A program made the translations under genes and the position numbers. The notes beneath the pieces were generated by a model that saw only the letters and a program-made list of their open reading frames with translations, was not told the origin of the DNA and did no database searches. This document shows positions 1 to 10,040 of a stretch of DNA of 25,106 nucleotides, piece after piece; positions within the stretch are counted from its first letter, which is position 1; each line of letters begins with the position of its first letter. This DNA is from Pleurotus ostreatus/Saccharomyces cerevisiae fusant (taxonomy: Eukaryota > Opisthokonta): the NCBI GenBank assembly GCA_024196135.1, contig JAMQCK010000391.1, forward strand, positions 1 to 25,106, read 5' to 3'.

Positions 1-1649
1 TTCATCGACAACGATGGCTCGCCTCCCTCCTCGCCCCCTTCTTCGCCCTCTGCCTCCGCGCCCTCCTCCTCTTCCTCGTCGACTTGCATAGCTTCCTCGT
101 CTTGCGAGTTGTTGAGCTCCATTTGGCCGGCGGTGGGTTGCATGCTCTGCAGCTTCTGCGTCCACTTGTCGTACTCGGCCTGCCAATCCTCCCTCCGCAA
201 TTCGTCGCCGTGTGCGCCGCCCTGATACGGGTGCGCCTCGATGAGCGCGTTGATGAGCTGCACTGCGGCCCTCCGCACGGACGGGGTCGTGTCCTTGATT
301 GCGTCGCCAGCCACTGACATGATCCAGATGCGAGTCTTGTAGAACGCGGGCTTCGTGCCCTCGCTCTGGACGATCTGGCGACAGACACCGAGGGCGCGCA
401 CGCGGACGAATGAGGAGACGTCCAACGCGCGCTCGAGAAGGATTTCGTAGTGCGCGCGCAGCTGCTTGTTGCGTTGCTCGGGGTCCTCCGCCTCCCTCGT
501 CGAGATGTCCGTGATGACATTGCCGACGACGTCCATGACGGCGGAGCGAACCTGAAAGGCCTGCTCCTCGAGCAGACTCGTCACGAGCGCGAGGTTCTTC
601 TCAACCGTCCGCGGGACGAGGCTGCTGAGCGCGACCAAGAACTTCTGAAAGTTCTTCGCCTCCTTCGCCTCCGTAGGGAAGTGCCGCGAGGAGATGTCGG
701 CAAGGACATTCGACGTGAGCTCGGTGTTGCCGCTCTTCTCTATCATATAAAGCAGCTCCGACATGCGCTCGGCAAGGTGTTCGTGGTTGGATAGGCTGTA
801 CATGACGTGCACTTGGGCGGCGGGGCCATGCCCGTGTTGGGTGACGGCGAGCTCGATAACTTTGTAGAAATGGTCGCGGACGTCCTTGTCTTTCATATGG
901 GCCTCGATCTTTGCCACCTCCCATGCGGGTCGAGTGACGGCGCTGACGGTACATCAACATGAGTACTCCTGATTGAAGGCCACACGTACTTGATAAATTC
1001 GTCCCTCTCCTTCGCGTCTGGCCACATCTTCTGCGACTGGATGCCCGACGGGCCGAGGACGCGTATGATGTGCTTCAATACATTGTCGATCTGAGCTGAC
1101 CAGGACCACTCGCTCGTCTTCTTCTTCGCTGCCGTACGCGAAGCCGCCGCGCTCTTTCCCCCTCGGCCGCGCTTCGACTTTGGTGCCGGCGCGCTCGCTG
1201 CCTCCTCTTCAATTGGCTTCACCGTCTCGGCGATCGTCGCAAACCAGCAAAGCAGAAACGCGTACATCTCAATTGCCGTCTTGTGCTCCACGTACGCGTC
1301 CTCGCCCATCGCCTCGAGGTCGCCCTTGGCCGTCAGAACGTCGCTCTGCAACCCGGAGCAGATGGAGTCGAGCATCTTCGTCATGAGCTGCCCGTACACC
1401 TGGTTCGCGTGCTTCAAAACGCTGCGGTAGACGTCAAATATCTCGGGGTTCGTGATTGCGTCGCTGTTGCTCGCGACCTGCTCTATGGCCGCTGCATATG
1501 CCCTTAGTAGTCATCGACGCGTCTGACCATTGTCCCGCACCTTCGAGGTAGCCTGCAAGGTCGCCATCGGGTTCATGGTCGTGTTCTATCTCATAGTCAT
1601 CGTGCCCGCACGCCTGGAGCTCTTCGCGGAGGTCAAAGTGGGGCGCCAT
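1..1649 (-). CDS. cnd1: Condensin complex subunit 1 (Cnd1/Ycs4/NCAPD2 type), 5' part, cut by the window edge
   Basis: Non-SMC HEAT-repeat subunit of condensin, which works with SMC2/SMC4 in mitotic chromosome compaction in the nucleus. The start ATG at 1647-1649 opens MAPHFDLREELQ. Exons are 1649-1541, 1491-990 and 942-1, with introns at 1492-1540 (49 nt) and 943-989 (47 nt). Splicing joins ...GYLE to AAIEQVASNSDAI and ...DEFI to NAVTRPAWEVAK. Features that match fungal condensin subunit 1 are a leucine/alanine-rich helical region, a Lys/Arg/Gly linker (SKRGRGGKSAAASR), the stretch WSAQIDNVLKHI, the HEAT-like segment ERALDVSSFVRVRALGVC, and an acidic Glu-rich stretch near the left edge. The reading frame is open to position 1, so the C-terminal half lies outside. 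This is a conserved single-copy type of gene and marks the border of the expanded cluster to its right. The family call rests on recognition of the sequence, not on a search. Confidence 0.9.
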
Positions 1650-2331
1650 CGTTGCCGACGATGAGCGCGCAGAACGAGTTTATGAGATCACGTGTTCGTC
1701 GCGTTCAAATTCACGTGGCGTTCATGTTGATGTGGAGTTATCCAAACTCTCGAACGGACAACCAACCCTTGCACCCTCGGCGTCAGGCAGATACCGCGAA
1801 CATTCAATGAGCACCTTCCTCGCCTTCTTAATGTCTACAGCTGGCTCGACAAGCAGACACCAGCGAGCTCGACCCCGAATCTTAGTCTGGGTATTCCGTT
1901 GTGAGTGACCTCTCAGCTGCACGGCAATGGGCACTATCCGTGACCCATGACATTAAACACGACCACCAGCTCTATACACAGACTGTCAAGTCGCCGAAGT
2001 CTCTGTGATTCGGGGACCTTTCTCCCTATGTGCTCCTCAGAAAAGCAAGCCCGCGTGATCCCATCTACGTTATCGGCCGCAGTTCAGGCGTGCTTCTTGG
2101 CCTACTAGGGCTCTCGGTCCTTGTCTTCCTGGAGACATGCCCTTGTCTTCTCCATAGATGCTCCACCGATTAGCTGAACTTTATGCCTGCGTGGCCGCTG
2201 GCGACGTCAACGTCCCTTATCGTTTCGCGCGCTGTATATATCTGACTTGCAACGGTCGCACGCTGAGCTTCCCCGCTTTCCTGCTCTCACCCACTCTTTG
2301 CGAGGACTCTGGTCTACCATTTCCGCGCACG
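1650..2331. other. Intergenic region between condensin gene and doubtful small gene
   Basis: Likely divergent promoter space. A CACGTG hexamer lies at 1689-1694, about 40 bp upstream of the condensin start. A TATA-like stretch (TATATAT) lies near 2234-2240, about 95 bp upstream of the ATG at 2332. Some open frames are present, but none has splice signals or a recognisable protein. Confidence 0.4.
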
Positions 2332-2704
2332 ATGTCGACTACGAAAGAGTGCGTCTACCTCCAATGGCACCCCCTTTCGACTAATCTCCTTGCAGGAAGG
2401 CAGCGAACCAGATCCACCGCTTGACAGGCGGTGTGAAGAGCACAGTGAGCACAAGCTCTTCTTGGACGTAGCGATAGACAGGATACTGATCCAGATTGGC
2501 GTCAAGTTCAACACGCTTAAGTCCAGGCGTAACAGCAGGTCAAGCAGCAGCGGGAATACTTTGTCCTGGACGAACACCCTGACGGGGAAGGTGGGTGGCG
2601 CGAAGACTACTGTCCTGCGAGGGCTAGGACGTCGTCAGTCCCATAGTCAGTCCTCCTTGCTCGCACTCGTGAATCCGGCTGAATTCTCCCTTGTAGATTG
2701 AGAT
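2332..2704 (+). CDS. Possible small spliced gene of unknown function
   Basis: This is not a recognised gene. It is listed because promoter and splice signals line up: a TATA-like box about 95 bp upstream, ATG at 2332, a donor GTGCGT at 2349, a branch-like CGACTAATC and an acceptor CTTGCAG before 2396. The joined start reads MSTTKEKAANQIHRLTGG. A second donor (GTGAGC, about 2443) and an acceptor (GATCCAG, about 2492) give a third exon. Past this point two frames are open: one is Ser/Arg-rich and ends at about 2701, the other contains EYFVLDEHPDGE and ends earlier. I could not decide between them. No homology was recognised. It could be a real small protein, a long non-coding transcript or chance. 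Confidence 0.25.
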
Positions 2705-3610
2705 CGAATGAGCTGGACGGACAAGTCTCGGAAACTGCATTCTGTAATCTACGCAAGTGTACCATATAAATTTATTCGCTTTGGCCCGTTCGAAGGACCT
2801 GAAGACGAGAACGCAAGTACAGGCCCGAGAAATACCATCAGGGGTATCGAAGGCACTAAACGCCGAAGCCAGGCATTATCATAAGGGACGAGGAGCTATC
2901 GCGAGTGCTGCATGTTTCCCGCATTTTGTCTTCCTCCACGACCCGTAGTGCTTGCGACACTGTATGGTGAATCCTCGCTAATGGACGTTCGACTAGATGC
3001 GGCATACGAAGAGTCAAGCGCGTATCAAGTTTTGGGCGTGCGCATTGAATGCTCGATGAGGCTGAACAACGACCGCAAGCCGCAATGTAGGGGGTGAGGC
3101 AGAACTCGCCCGCAGCGCGGTGAGCGGGCCTGCCGAGTGGCAGCTATGCACGCTGGCAAGACGCTGGCGATTGGAGCGCCATCATGGCATGTTGCGTGCG
3201 TAGGGCGTCGTCCTTGTGCGGCCGATCGTGCTCAGAGTGAGGAGTGCACTTGGCTGCAAGCTGATTACAGCGAAGACGGCGGCTGGCATGCGCCGGGCAT
3301 GATTGACGCACCCGAAACGCGTATGTATGTCACCTTCCCGCGTTTTGCGGCGGCGGAGCGTAACGGCCGTGCACCATGAAAGGCACTCGCTGGCCTGAAA
3401 GCTGGAGCCCGCGCCTGCTGGCTCTATGCTGAGGAGCGGCGTAGTCACGGTAGTGCGCCTGGCGTCCTATGTCACGCGAGGAGCGGCCGGCCGAGAGAGC
3501 TAGGGGCATCTGCCGTCTTGCGACCAGTTGACAAGACGGTGGCCTTCGCAAGATGAGTGGCGCTGTCGTCGAATGGCAGCGTCCAGTGCGGCGCTGCTTG
3601 TCCGCCACGG
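2705..3610. other. Stretch with no supported gene
   Basis: This stretch lies between the doubtful small gene and the 3' end of DH1. Several open frames of 60-106 codons occur on both strands, but they overlap each other, lack splice or start context and resemble nothing else in the window. A TATA-like AT-rich stretch (CATATAAATTTATT) lies at about 2762-2775. I see no repeat of the DH or HN genes here. Confidence 0.4.
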
Positions 3611-4954
3611 CTAGTAGATCCCGGAGGGCGGCTTCGAGGACCACAGACACGTGTCATAGAGGTATATCGCCCAATCGTTACTTGAGTAGCGAGAGCGGTC
3701 GTCGCTGTAGGCGCCGCACTTGAGGACGCCGCCATTGCTGGTGAACTTCGTGGGCTTCAACGCGTTCTCTGGGTCGCGGGCAACTTCGCGCTCGTACGCA
3801 TCCAATTGCGCGTCCTCGACGTCGTCTGGTTCACCTGGGTCGCCGTCCGCCTCGCGACTGACATCGTCCAGCCAAGGCTGAACGTCCCTTGTGATGTACT
3901 CGGCGCCTCTTCCATCGGTGACGTCAGATTGTCCGGAGAGGCCGCTGCGAGGCAGGACAGCCGACTTTGGGCACGTCGGTTTCAGTCGATAGTCGTAGAC
4001 GGAAGGCTTCGTGTCTGGTGCCTTCGATTTGGGGTATGGTGCCCTTGTCGAGCGCCGTAGCGCGCGTAATGGCTGGCGCGGACTATCGTGGCTGACAGTT
4101 TTCAGACCCGCGCGAGCTTCGGATCCATCGTCGCTCAGAGGATGACGATGCGGTCTCCAAATGTCTGGTCCGATAACGAATTCGAGAGGAGGCGGGGTTC
4201 GCCAGGGATGTATGATATCGTCGATGATGTCCGCAAGCCGGCCTGCTTTGGATCGTGGAGATGTTTCATAAGACGAGAATTCGGTGTCGGCACTGAAGAT
4301 CACGAAGAGGGGATGCGCGCGAGATCTGATGCGAGGCAGGCGGGAATATGGCGCCCGCATCTTCTTGACAGACGTCCCGTCATTGACGAAGAGAGGTGGC
4401 CTTTCAATGTCCTTCAGGGTCAACGGTACAAACTCGTACTCGTAAACCTTCTCTGGAAGTAGCTGCGAATAGAATCAGATCCCTACGCATGTGCCATGAG
4501 CAATATGCAAGTACCTGAGTGTATCGCTTTCGGAGGCGCGCATTTCGAACGTTGCTATTGGCATCGCCCAACGTGGAGATCTTGTTCAACACCTGTTTGG
4601 TGGGGACCAGAGTCCATGCGCCTTCGCGGAATAATTCGGCCATGTCGCTGCGCACTATTGAGCTCAGAGTAAGCAAGGCCTCGCGCGTACGCCCTGAGAC
4701 ATGCAACTCACGCTCAATATGGTTCAAGGAAGTCGCGAGATCGAGTTCTCCTTTCCGTAGACCCCAATAGTATTCGAAGTGTTCCATCTACGCATCGGTG
4801 GCTAGTCAGCTCTTTCGTTCCGCTTCCAAGATGTCGTTCGTACCTGCCGACGATACAGGCCGGCGTCCAAATCCACTAGGCGGACACTGACAACCGGCAG
4901 CGTATCCATATTCTGCTGCGTTGAGATCGCGCACGAGGTTATACTTGAAGGCAT
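3611..4954 (-). CDS. DH1: HNH_2-like protein lacking both catalytic histidines, paired head to head with HN-A
   Basis: The protein has 392 aa in four exons: 4954-4844, 4787-4712, 4654-4515 and 4462-3611. Introns are 56, 57 and 52 nt, of phase 0, 1 and 0. The start was chosen because MPSSITS aligns with the starts of the paralogues; an upstream in-frame ATG at 5077 would add 41 unrelated residues. The core reads SVRLVDLDAGLYRRQ, then MEHFEYYWGLRKGELDL, then LRSDMAELF. By alignment with the HN proteins, the first His position is Arg25, the Asn (about 59) is kept and the second His position is Ala68. After that come the RAHPLFVIF block, LEFVIGPDIW, a Ser/Pro-rich linker and a C-terminal YSSNDWAIYLYDTCLWSS block. 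It is the most diverged member of the DH1-5/DH8 group. HNH-like ancestry is inferred from exon structure and spacing; no activity is expected from these residues. Confidence 0.85.
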
Positions 4955-5377
4955 ATTTTCTTCTATTCTAGAGCAGTGGCAGTGGGGGAAGTGAGGGAGG
5001 TCAGGAAGGGAGTGGAAGGGGGAGATGGAGGTATGCTTGCAATGACCGTCAAGAACAAGAAGCGCGAGTGATGGCATCAGAGGCGCGGGCGGTCACGTGA
5101 GCAAACAAAGTTGATGTCTCAGTCTGAACAACACAGACACCATGCATGCGAGCGCGCTATGTCCCAGCAAGAATGCTGGGGCCATGCTCAGCACACATAT
5201 CATGATCGGAGTTCTAACCGTGTACCAGATAAATACCGCATGTTCGCTGGCGCCACCCTTGCCCTTGAGCTCCCCGTATCGAAATCGTCAAGACACCACA
5301 GCCTCTCAAGTGGGTGATTTCTTCAAACTCATCGAGCCTTTTCTCACCAAGAGCGCAGCTTCCTTCTGCAGGCTGGT
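4955..5377. promoter_or_regulatory. Shared divergent promoter of DH1 and HN-A
   Basis: This is a 423 bp gap between two outward-facing starts. It has a perfect 8 bp palindrome TCACGTGA at 5093-5100 (an E-box core, the kind bound by bHLH factors). A TATA-like ATAAATA lies at 5229-5235, about 145 bp upstream of the HN-A start. On the DH1 side there is a purine-rich GGGAAGTGAGGGAGG stretch at about 4984-4998. One shared regulatory region is inferred from the geometry. Confidence 0.5.
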
Positions 5378-6577
5378 ATGCAGACACGACGCGCCGCAGC
5401 CATGGCGGCTGCTGCCACCGCCGTGTCCGATGCCCTCGCTGCACCTACCAAGCCCCCCAGTGACTTGACAGCCAAACCGAATTCGCGGAAACGCAAGTTG
5501 GATATTTTCTTGGACGGTGAAGAGACTCCTCCACGACGGACCTTACCCTTCCGTGACCGCGGACACGCGGCTGCGCAGCCAGCCCTCTCCATCTCCTCTG
5601 AGTTCTCGGATGGTTCATCGTCTCGTCAATCCTCTGAAGGGCCACTCGCTCGAAAGGACGCTACGTACGCGCCATCAGAGTGTAGCTCGTCCGGATCTGC
5701 TTCGCCGGCTCCAACTGTTCGCTCGTGGCGTACACCCGAACGTAACATCGATGGAGGGGACCCTCGTCCACCGCGCCAACCACTGATCAATGTCTCTCCC
5801 GGAGGCGAAACATCTGTTTTAACTGGCTACGGGAACGAGTTGCGCGACCTGGAAGATACGCACGTTGTGGGGCGTGCAACTGCTCCTTATGTGGTGAGTC
5901 GGGCTGCATGATCGACGCAGTGTGGCAAACTGACGTTCTCTTAGGAAGCCGGATTTGAGAAGTTTATGGACATCCCTTACTTTCACCCGGATTGCACCAG
6001 CAACAGGCTGTTCTGTACGTCATCTCATCTGCCGTAGAGTGTGTTGGTTGTGCTTGCTGACTTGACCTCCCTTGAAGTTGGCTCGTCACACCACTCTGCC
6101 ATAGATGCTAGGCTTTGCGGCTGGTTTCCCGATATACCTGTTCTTCGCAGGATGAACGCCGCCCTCAGGCGTCGTCCCATACTACCCCTAGGATCGGGAA
6201 GCCGGAAACCGCTCCCGAGAAATAAGAACGGCATCACGCACCATACTCTTGTATGTTTCCCCCAGACTTCCTTTCCTGCCGTTGACGACGTCGCATAGGT
6301 ATTTCCTCCCGGCCCGTGGAAATGCCGTTTCTCTCCGCTCTCCACCTGGAAAAGGGTACCCATCGAATGCGTTGACGGCACATATCGTGTTCCTTTCGAA
6401 CAGCCCGAGGATCGAGTTCCCAAGCGCACGATCCACTGCTCCCCGTACTACATCGTCTGGCAGACATATCTCGCGCTCAGTAAAACCTCCGGCACTGCTC
6501 CCCGCTACCTGGAAAAGCACGCTGCGCTCATCATGGAGAATGGTCGCCTCATGGAAACGTATATGCGCAAGCCTTGA
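5378..6577 (+). CDS. HN-A: HNH_2-type nuclease-like protein with intact H-N-H triad
   Basis: The protein has 345 aa in exons 5378-5893, 5945-6014, 6078-6250 and 6299-6577. Introns are 51, 63 and 48 nt, of phase 0, 1 and 0. The N-terminus is Ala/Ser/Pro/Arg-rich and holds a likely nuclear signal (NSRKRKLD, about residues 35-42). The HNH-like domain begins near SVLTGYGNELRD, where the Thr-Gly is typical of HNH_2 but the usual Cys is Ser. It continues with EDTHVVGRAT (His162), CTSNRLFF (Asn192) and GSSHHSAID (His201). The C-terminal part has NGITHHTL, CSPYYIVWQ and a final helix, blocks that recur in HN-B and HN-C. Members of HNH_2 use these residues to hold a metal and cut DNA; whether this protein cuts anything is unknown. 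It is clearly older or faster evolving than HN-B/HN-C (His-to-Asn spacing of 30, not 34). It diverges from DH1. Confidence 0.83.
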
Positions 6578-7504
6578 AGAACGCAAATAGCCTTCTGCTC
6601 CGCCTCTCTCTTCCGGCTTTTCTCGCTTCCGCTCCGCCTCGCATCTCTTGCTAGCGGCCTCAATGCCACCGACCCGCAACTCCATCCAACCAGACTCCTT
6701 CGAGATCAACCTGCGACGCAACTGATACGCCAGCGCCTCTTTCCTCTCTATCGCGACGCTCGAGCCCCGATTGGACTCCTCGCCACGATGTACTGTGTTT
6801 TCCCCGGATATCGACGTCTCCGCCGCGGAGACTCACCCGCTCTTTATTTCGTCATTTATTTCCCTGCTGTATCGCCTTCAATCGACTATTGTCTGTTCGT
6901 ATGTCGTCGTGATTGAGTCAGCCGTGTGACAAATCCTTCCGCTTATTGCAGAAGGTAAGCAACCCTGATGGCCGTCGATGGGATTTGGTCGTTAGGCTTA
7001 AGAAAGGCGCGGCTCACTCGCAGACAGATGGGCCCTTCGCGTCGCCCAAGCTTCGCATTTTTCTCCAGATATACCTACAAACACTTTTGCCGAACTCGTG
7101 CTACATGGCCATCACAAGCTCTGGTTCACGACAGGACTCATCAGTCGCGTGAGCACATTGTACATACGCTACCCTCGTCATCGATGAAGGGCAGATCGAA
7201 ACATAAAGTCCATATATCGCGAGGATAAGTGATACGCGGCTGCGACGTATGTACGATCTTGCCGACGTCTGAACTCGGTCGTGCGCGACTCGGGTGTGCT
7301 CCGGTACGTCGAATGGCCAGGAATACACGGCGAGGCGCCGAGAGGAAGGAGAGACACGACGAAGTCGCAGCGTATGTGGTCGCGCCTTAGGTGGCAGCTG
7401 AGCGATGGTCCCGAGAACACGTCGATCGCGATGACCTGCGATGTGGCAAGGCCTGCAAAGCACCAAGTATGGCGCGCGGCTGCACCCTTCAATACGCTTG
7501 ATAT
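6578..7504. other. Convergent 3' flanks of HN-A and DH2, no gene seen
   Basis: The first 350 bp look like a 3' untranslated region and polyadenylation zone of HN-A. They contain TCTTTATTTCGTCATTTATT followed by CTGTATCGCC, and a similar Tctttatt...TtGTATC pattern occurs after HN-B and HN-C. The remaining part holds only overlapping short frames on both strands with no splice context and no similarity to the cluster genes. Confidence 0.4.
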
Positions 7505-8862
7505 TCAGGGAATGAGGTCGATATAGCCCATCTGAGCTCGCTCGGGCGGATTGGAGGACCATAGGCATGTACGGTAGTTATGCCTCGCCCAGTCGTTGCT
7601 GCTGTAGACAGCCCGATTGTTACCGTCATCACCGCCCACCACCAGCCCACCGAAGACATAAAATAAAGAGACGCGGAGCGCGTTGGCGGGAGCGCGAGCG
7701 GGCTCCTTGCGGTATCGGCTGAGAAGAGCGTCCCGGCCCGATGAGAGGGGAGGTGCGCGCTTCGTCTTCGACGGGCTGATGGAACTCAACCATTCGCGTA
7801 GGTCGACCGCTGAGAAACTGGTTCCCGCATCGCTGTTGGAGGACCCGGACTCAGAGGCGCGGGTACTACGAGGGATAGCGGGTGATTTAGGGTGAGGAGG
7901 TGGATGGCGTGCGTAATCGTATATGGACGGTCTGTTCCCGCGAGACTTGAGCTGAGGAGAGGGCGCGCGAGTCGCCTTGCGTCGAGAGCGTGCTGGCCTT
8001 TTCGCGATAGAATTGCAAGTGTCGAGTTGAGCACCGGCAACGGATCCATCATCACTTGAGGGATGACGGTGCTTCGCCCAGACGTCGGCACCGACGAGAA
8101 ACTCAACTGGAGGAGACCTTATCCAATGGTAGAGTACGGAGCTTGTCATTTGCCTAAGTCGTTCCTTCTTGACCTTTGATAACGATGGAGAGCCGGTAAG
8201 GATGAGGTCGTCCGCGCGGAAGACGACGAACAGTGGATGCGCATGTGACCGGATGCGAGGCATCTTCGAGTAGGCCTTGTTGATTGTTGTGATAGTCGAG
8301 CCTCGTTTGAGGTACATAGAGGGGCGGTCTCGCGTGGCAATGTGCAATGGCACGAACTCGTATTCATACTCCTGCTCGGGAAGTTCCTATCTTTATGAGC
8401 ATCTGGATGGTTCCTCGGTGCGGGGAACGTACTTCGGTAAATCGCTTTCTGTCATGCAAGTTCGCGGTTTTGTTGTATTCGGACAGAGCATTGATGGTGT
8501 CGATGATTCGCTTTGAGGGAACAAGGGCCCACTCGGATTTATCCATACGTTCGGCCATGTCACTGCACACTGAGGCGGAAAGAGTGGTCAGTGTCGAGGA
8601 TATGAAGTGTCTGCCGCGACGCACGTTGGACGTGGTTTAGTGGCGAGGAGAGATCAATCTCCCCTTTTTCGATACCCCAGTAATATTCGAAGTGCTCGAT
8701 CTAGCGACACAGATGATGAGCAGGCCGCGGTTCTCCACGAGGTTCACAGACCTGCCGACGATAGAGGCCAGAATCAAAGTCCATGAGGCGGTAATTGACG
8801 ATTGGCAGCGTGTCCATGTCTTTCTGCGTTGACATAGAGGTCGAAAGTATAGAAGGCGCCAT
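7505..8862 (-). CDS. DH2: HNH_2-like protein lacking both catalytic histidines
   Basis: The protein has 401 aa in exons 8862-8752, 8700-8625, 8569-8433 and 8386-7505. Introns are 51, 55 and 46 nt, in the family's phases. The start MAPSILSTSM aligns with DH3 and DH4. The core is PIVNYRLMDFDSGLYRRQ, IEHFEYYWGIEKGEIDL and LCSDMAERMDKSEW. Arg25, Asn59 and Ala68 stand at the H-N-H positions, and a Cys replaces the usual Arg64. Later blocks are HAHPLFVVFRA, PPVEFLVGADVW, RPSIYDYARHPP, FSAVDLREWL and YSSNDWARHNYRTCLWSSNPPE. It is close to DH3, with five differences in the 37 residues of exon 1 and an even closer second half of exon 4. No HN gene lies upstream; a duplicated non-coding segment is there instead. 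The role is unknown. Confidence 0.85.
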
Positions 8863-9029
8863 ACTGCAGTGGGCGAAGAACGGGTGTGTGTGTACGAGGT
8901 GATGAGAAACAGTAGAGGATAAGCGGTCTTTGCTGATGGCAGGACCAAGTGCACGTGCCGCGCCAGTTTCCTTTTCCGTCCACAACAAAACTGCACGCAC
9001 GCAAACAAACTTGAATCCACATCCGTTTT
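8863..9029 (-). promoter_or_regulatory. Upstream region of DH2
   Basis: It contains a (GT)n-like GTGTGTGTGTAC at about 8886-8897, a TTTGCTGATGGCA element shared with other DH promoters, and CACGTG at 8952-8957. The same arrangement is present in front of the DH fragment at 13511-13684, as expected from the block duplication. No TATA box was identified with confidence. Confidence 0.35.
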
Positions 9030-9814
9030 ACTACATTGACACGGTCACAATGGAGACCAAATGGAAGTTCGGCCGGAATCAAGCTGGATCCAAAGGACGA
9101 CCCGACAAGATTGATAAATGAATCGCCAGGCTGTCTAAGCTTTCGTACGGTCAGTCTCACGCCGGACTTGCTCCACTGCGGCATTTGCGCAAGCAGATTA
9201 GACACCGCGCTGCCCTGGCTGGTCCATATTCTTCTTGCATGGACGCAGGTCGTACCCGTCGCGCCAAAGTAGCGAGGACCACGAAGACGATTTGGAGACG
9301 AAGGTCGATAGTATGCACGCTGAGCTGACGTAGAGATTTCGCCGTCATTGCGGTTGTACCCAGCGGCGTGCCCAGAGTAGGGCCCGGCACATATTCCTAT
9401 GTTCATTGCATCTTCGGCGGTTGCACTGTTGTCGAGAGGAGCACCGGCTACCACGATAGCCCGCGGCGTGAAGTATGCAACGAGCTCGACATTCATCAAC
9501 GCGGTCGAAGCGGCTTTCGTAGAAGACTCGCTACTGAGCGGAGCGACGGGCGAGGGCCACGGGCTGGCGCATCGACCACCGCAAGGTCTTGCCGTCGTCT
9601 GGCGCCCAGCCTCGAGTACAGGTTGGGCTGCGCTTGCGGGTCGGCTGGCTACGCGCGACTGTGCTCCGATAGGGGCGCACGGCGAAGTCGCATAATCCAA
9701 TCGTGCGTCGCGCGCCAGCTTGCTCGCGGTGGAGTACAGCGTCGGCTATCGTGCTGATTTGCAAGATCGTGAGCGACACGACAAGCGTGGGATGGAGGCG
9801 GGCTTGACTGTTGT

Positions 9815-9918
9815 GGGACGAGATCGACGTAGTCGAACCGGGCTGCCTCGGGTGGATTGGACGACCAGAGACACTGGGTATAGATGTGCATCGCCCAGTC
9901 GTTGCTGCTGTAGACTGC
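9815..9918 (-). pseudogene. 3' fragment of a DH4-type gene
   Basis: On the minus strand it encodes the last residues of a DH protein (YSSNDWAMHIYTQCLWSSNPPE followed by AARFDYVDLV), nearly identical to the end of DH4. The similarity stops abruptly just upstream at about 9918. The normal stop codon is missing, because a proline and two glutamines follow the DLV. The rest of the gene is gone and DH3 begins 120 bp further right. It is a relic of the block duplication. Confidence 0.8.
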
Positions 9919-10040
9919 GAGTCGATCCCGGGAGGGACATTCGCGCTAGCTTGTGGGCCGGCTTTCGCGACCAGCTACGTGCCGAAGCACCCGTAGTTCG
10001 AGTGGCGACGTCCCGGCGCGCCCCGCAATCGGCTTCCGAG

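Larger units (their letters stand above)
8690..9918. repeat. Duplicated block, copy A
   Basis: This block corresponds to 13511-14790 (copy B) with moderate divergence. It contains, in order, the 5' end of a DH2-type gene (intact here as DH2), about 750 bp of spacer (about 9030-9790) and the 3' end of a DH4-type gene (only a fragment here). Landmarks shared by both copies are the ACTACATTGACACGGTCACA stretch, the GCAAGCAGATTAGACACCGC stretch and the CGAGCGACACGACAAGCGTG region near the right end. Both spacers have long open frames on both strands, but single-base and 4-base length differences between the copies put them in different frames. The minus-strand frame that is open in both copies shows mostly amino-acid-changing substitutions, so I do not call a gene there. 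Confidence 0.7.

Noticed and set aside
84..794. Plus-strand open frames across the condensin gene
   Set aside because: They are antisense to a well-supported spliced gene and resemble nothing; GC-rich codon bias keeps the opposite strand open.
5111..5317. Short frames upstream of HN-A as its first exon
   Set aside because: No donor/acceptor pair joins them in frame to the HN-A exon, and a TATA-like box lies inside them, so this is more likely promoter and leader.
7683..7895. Plus-strand frames (e.g. MAGARAGSLRYRLRRASRP, also at 10219) conserved between copies
   Set aside because: They are the antisense of DH2 and DH3 exon 4 and are conserved only because those exons are duplicated.
8886..8897. 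GT repeat as a microsatellite or regulatory Z-DNA element
   Set aside because: It has only four to five units and is not kept in the homologous copy at 13700.
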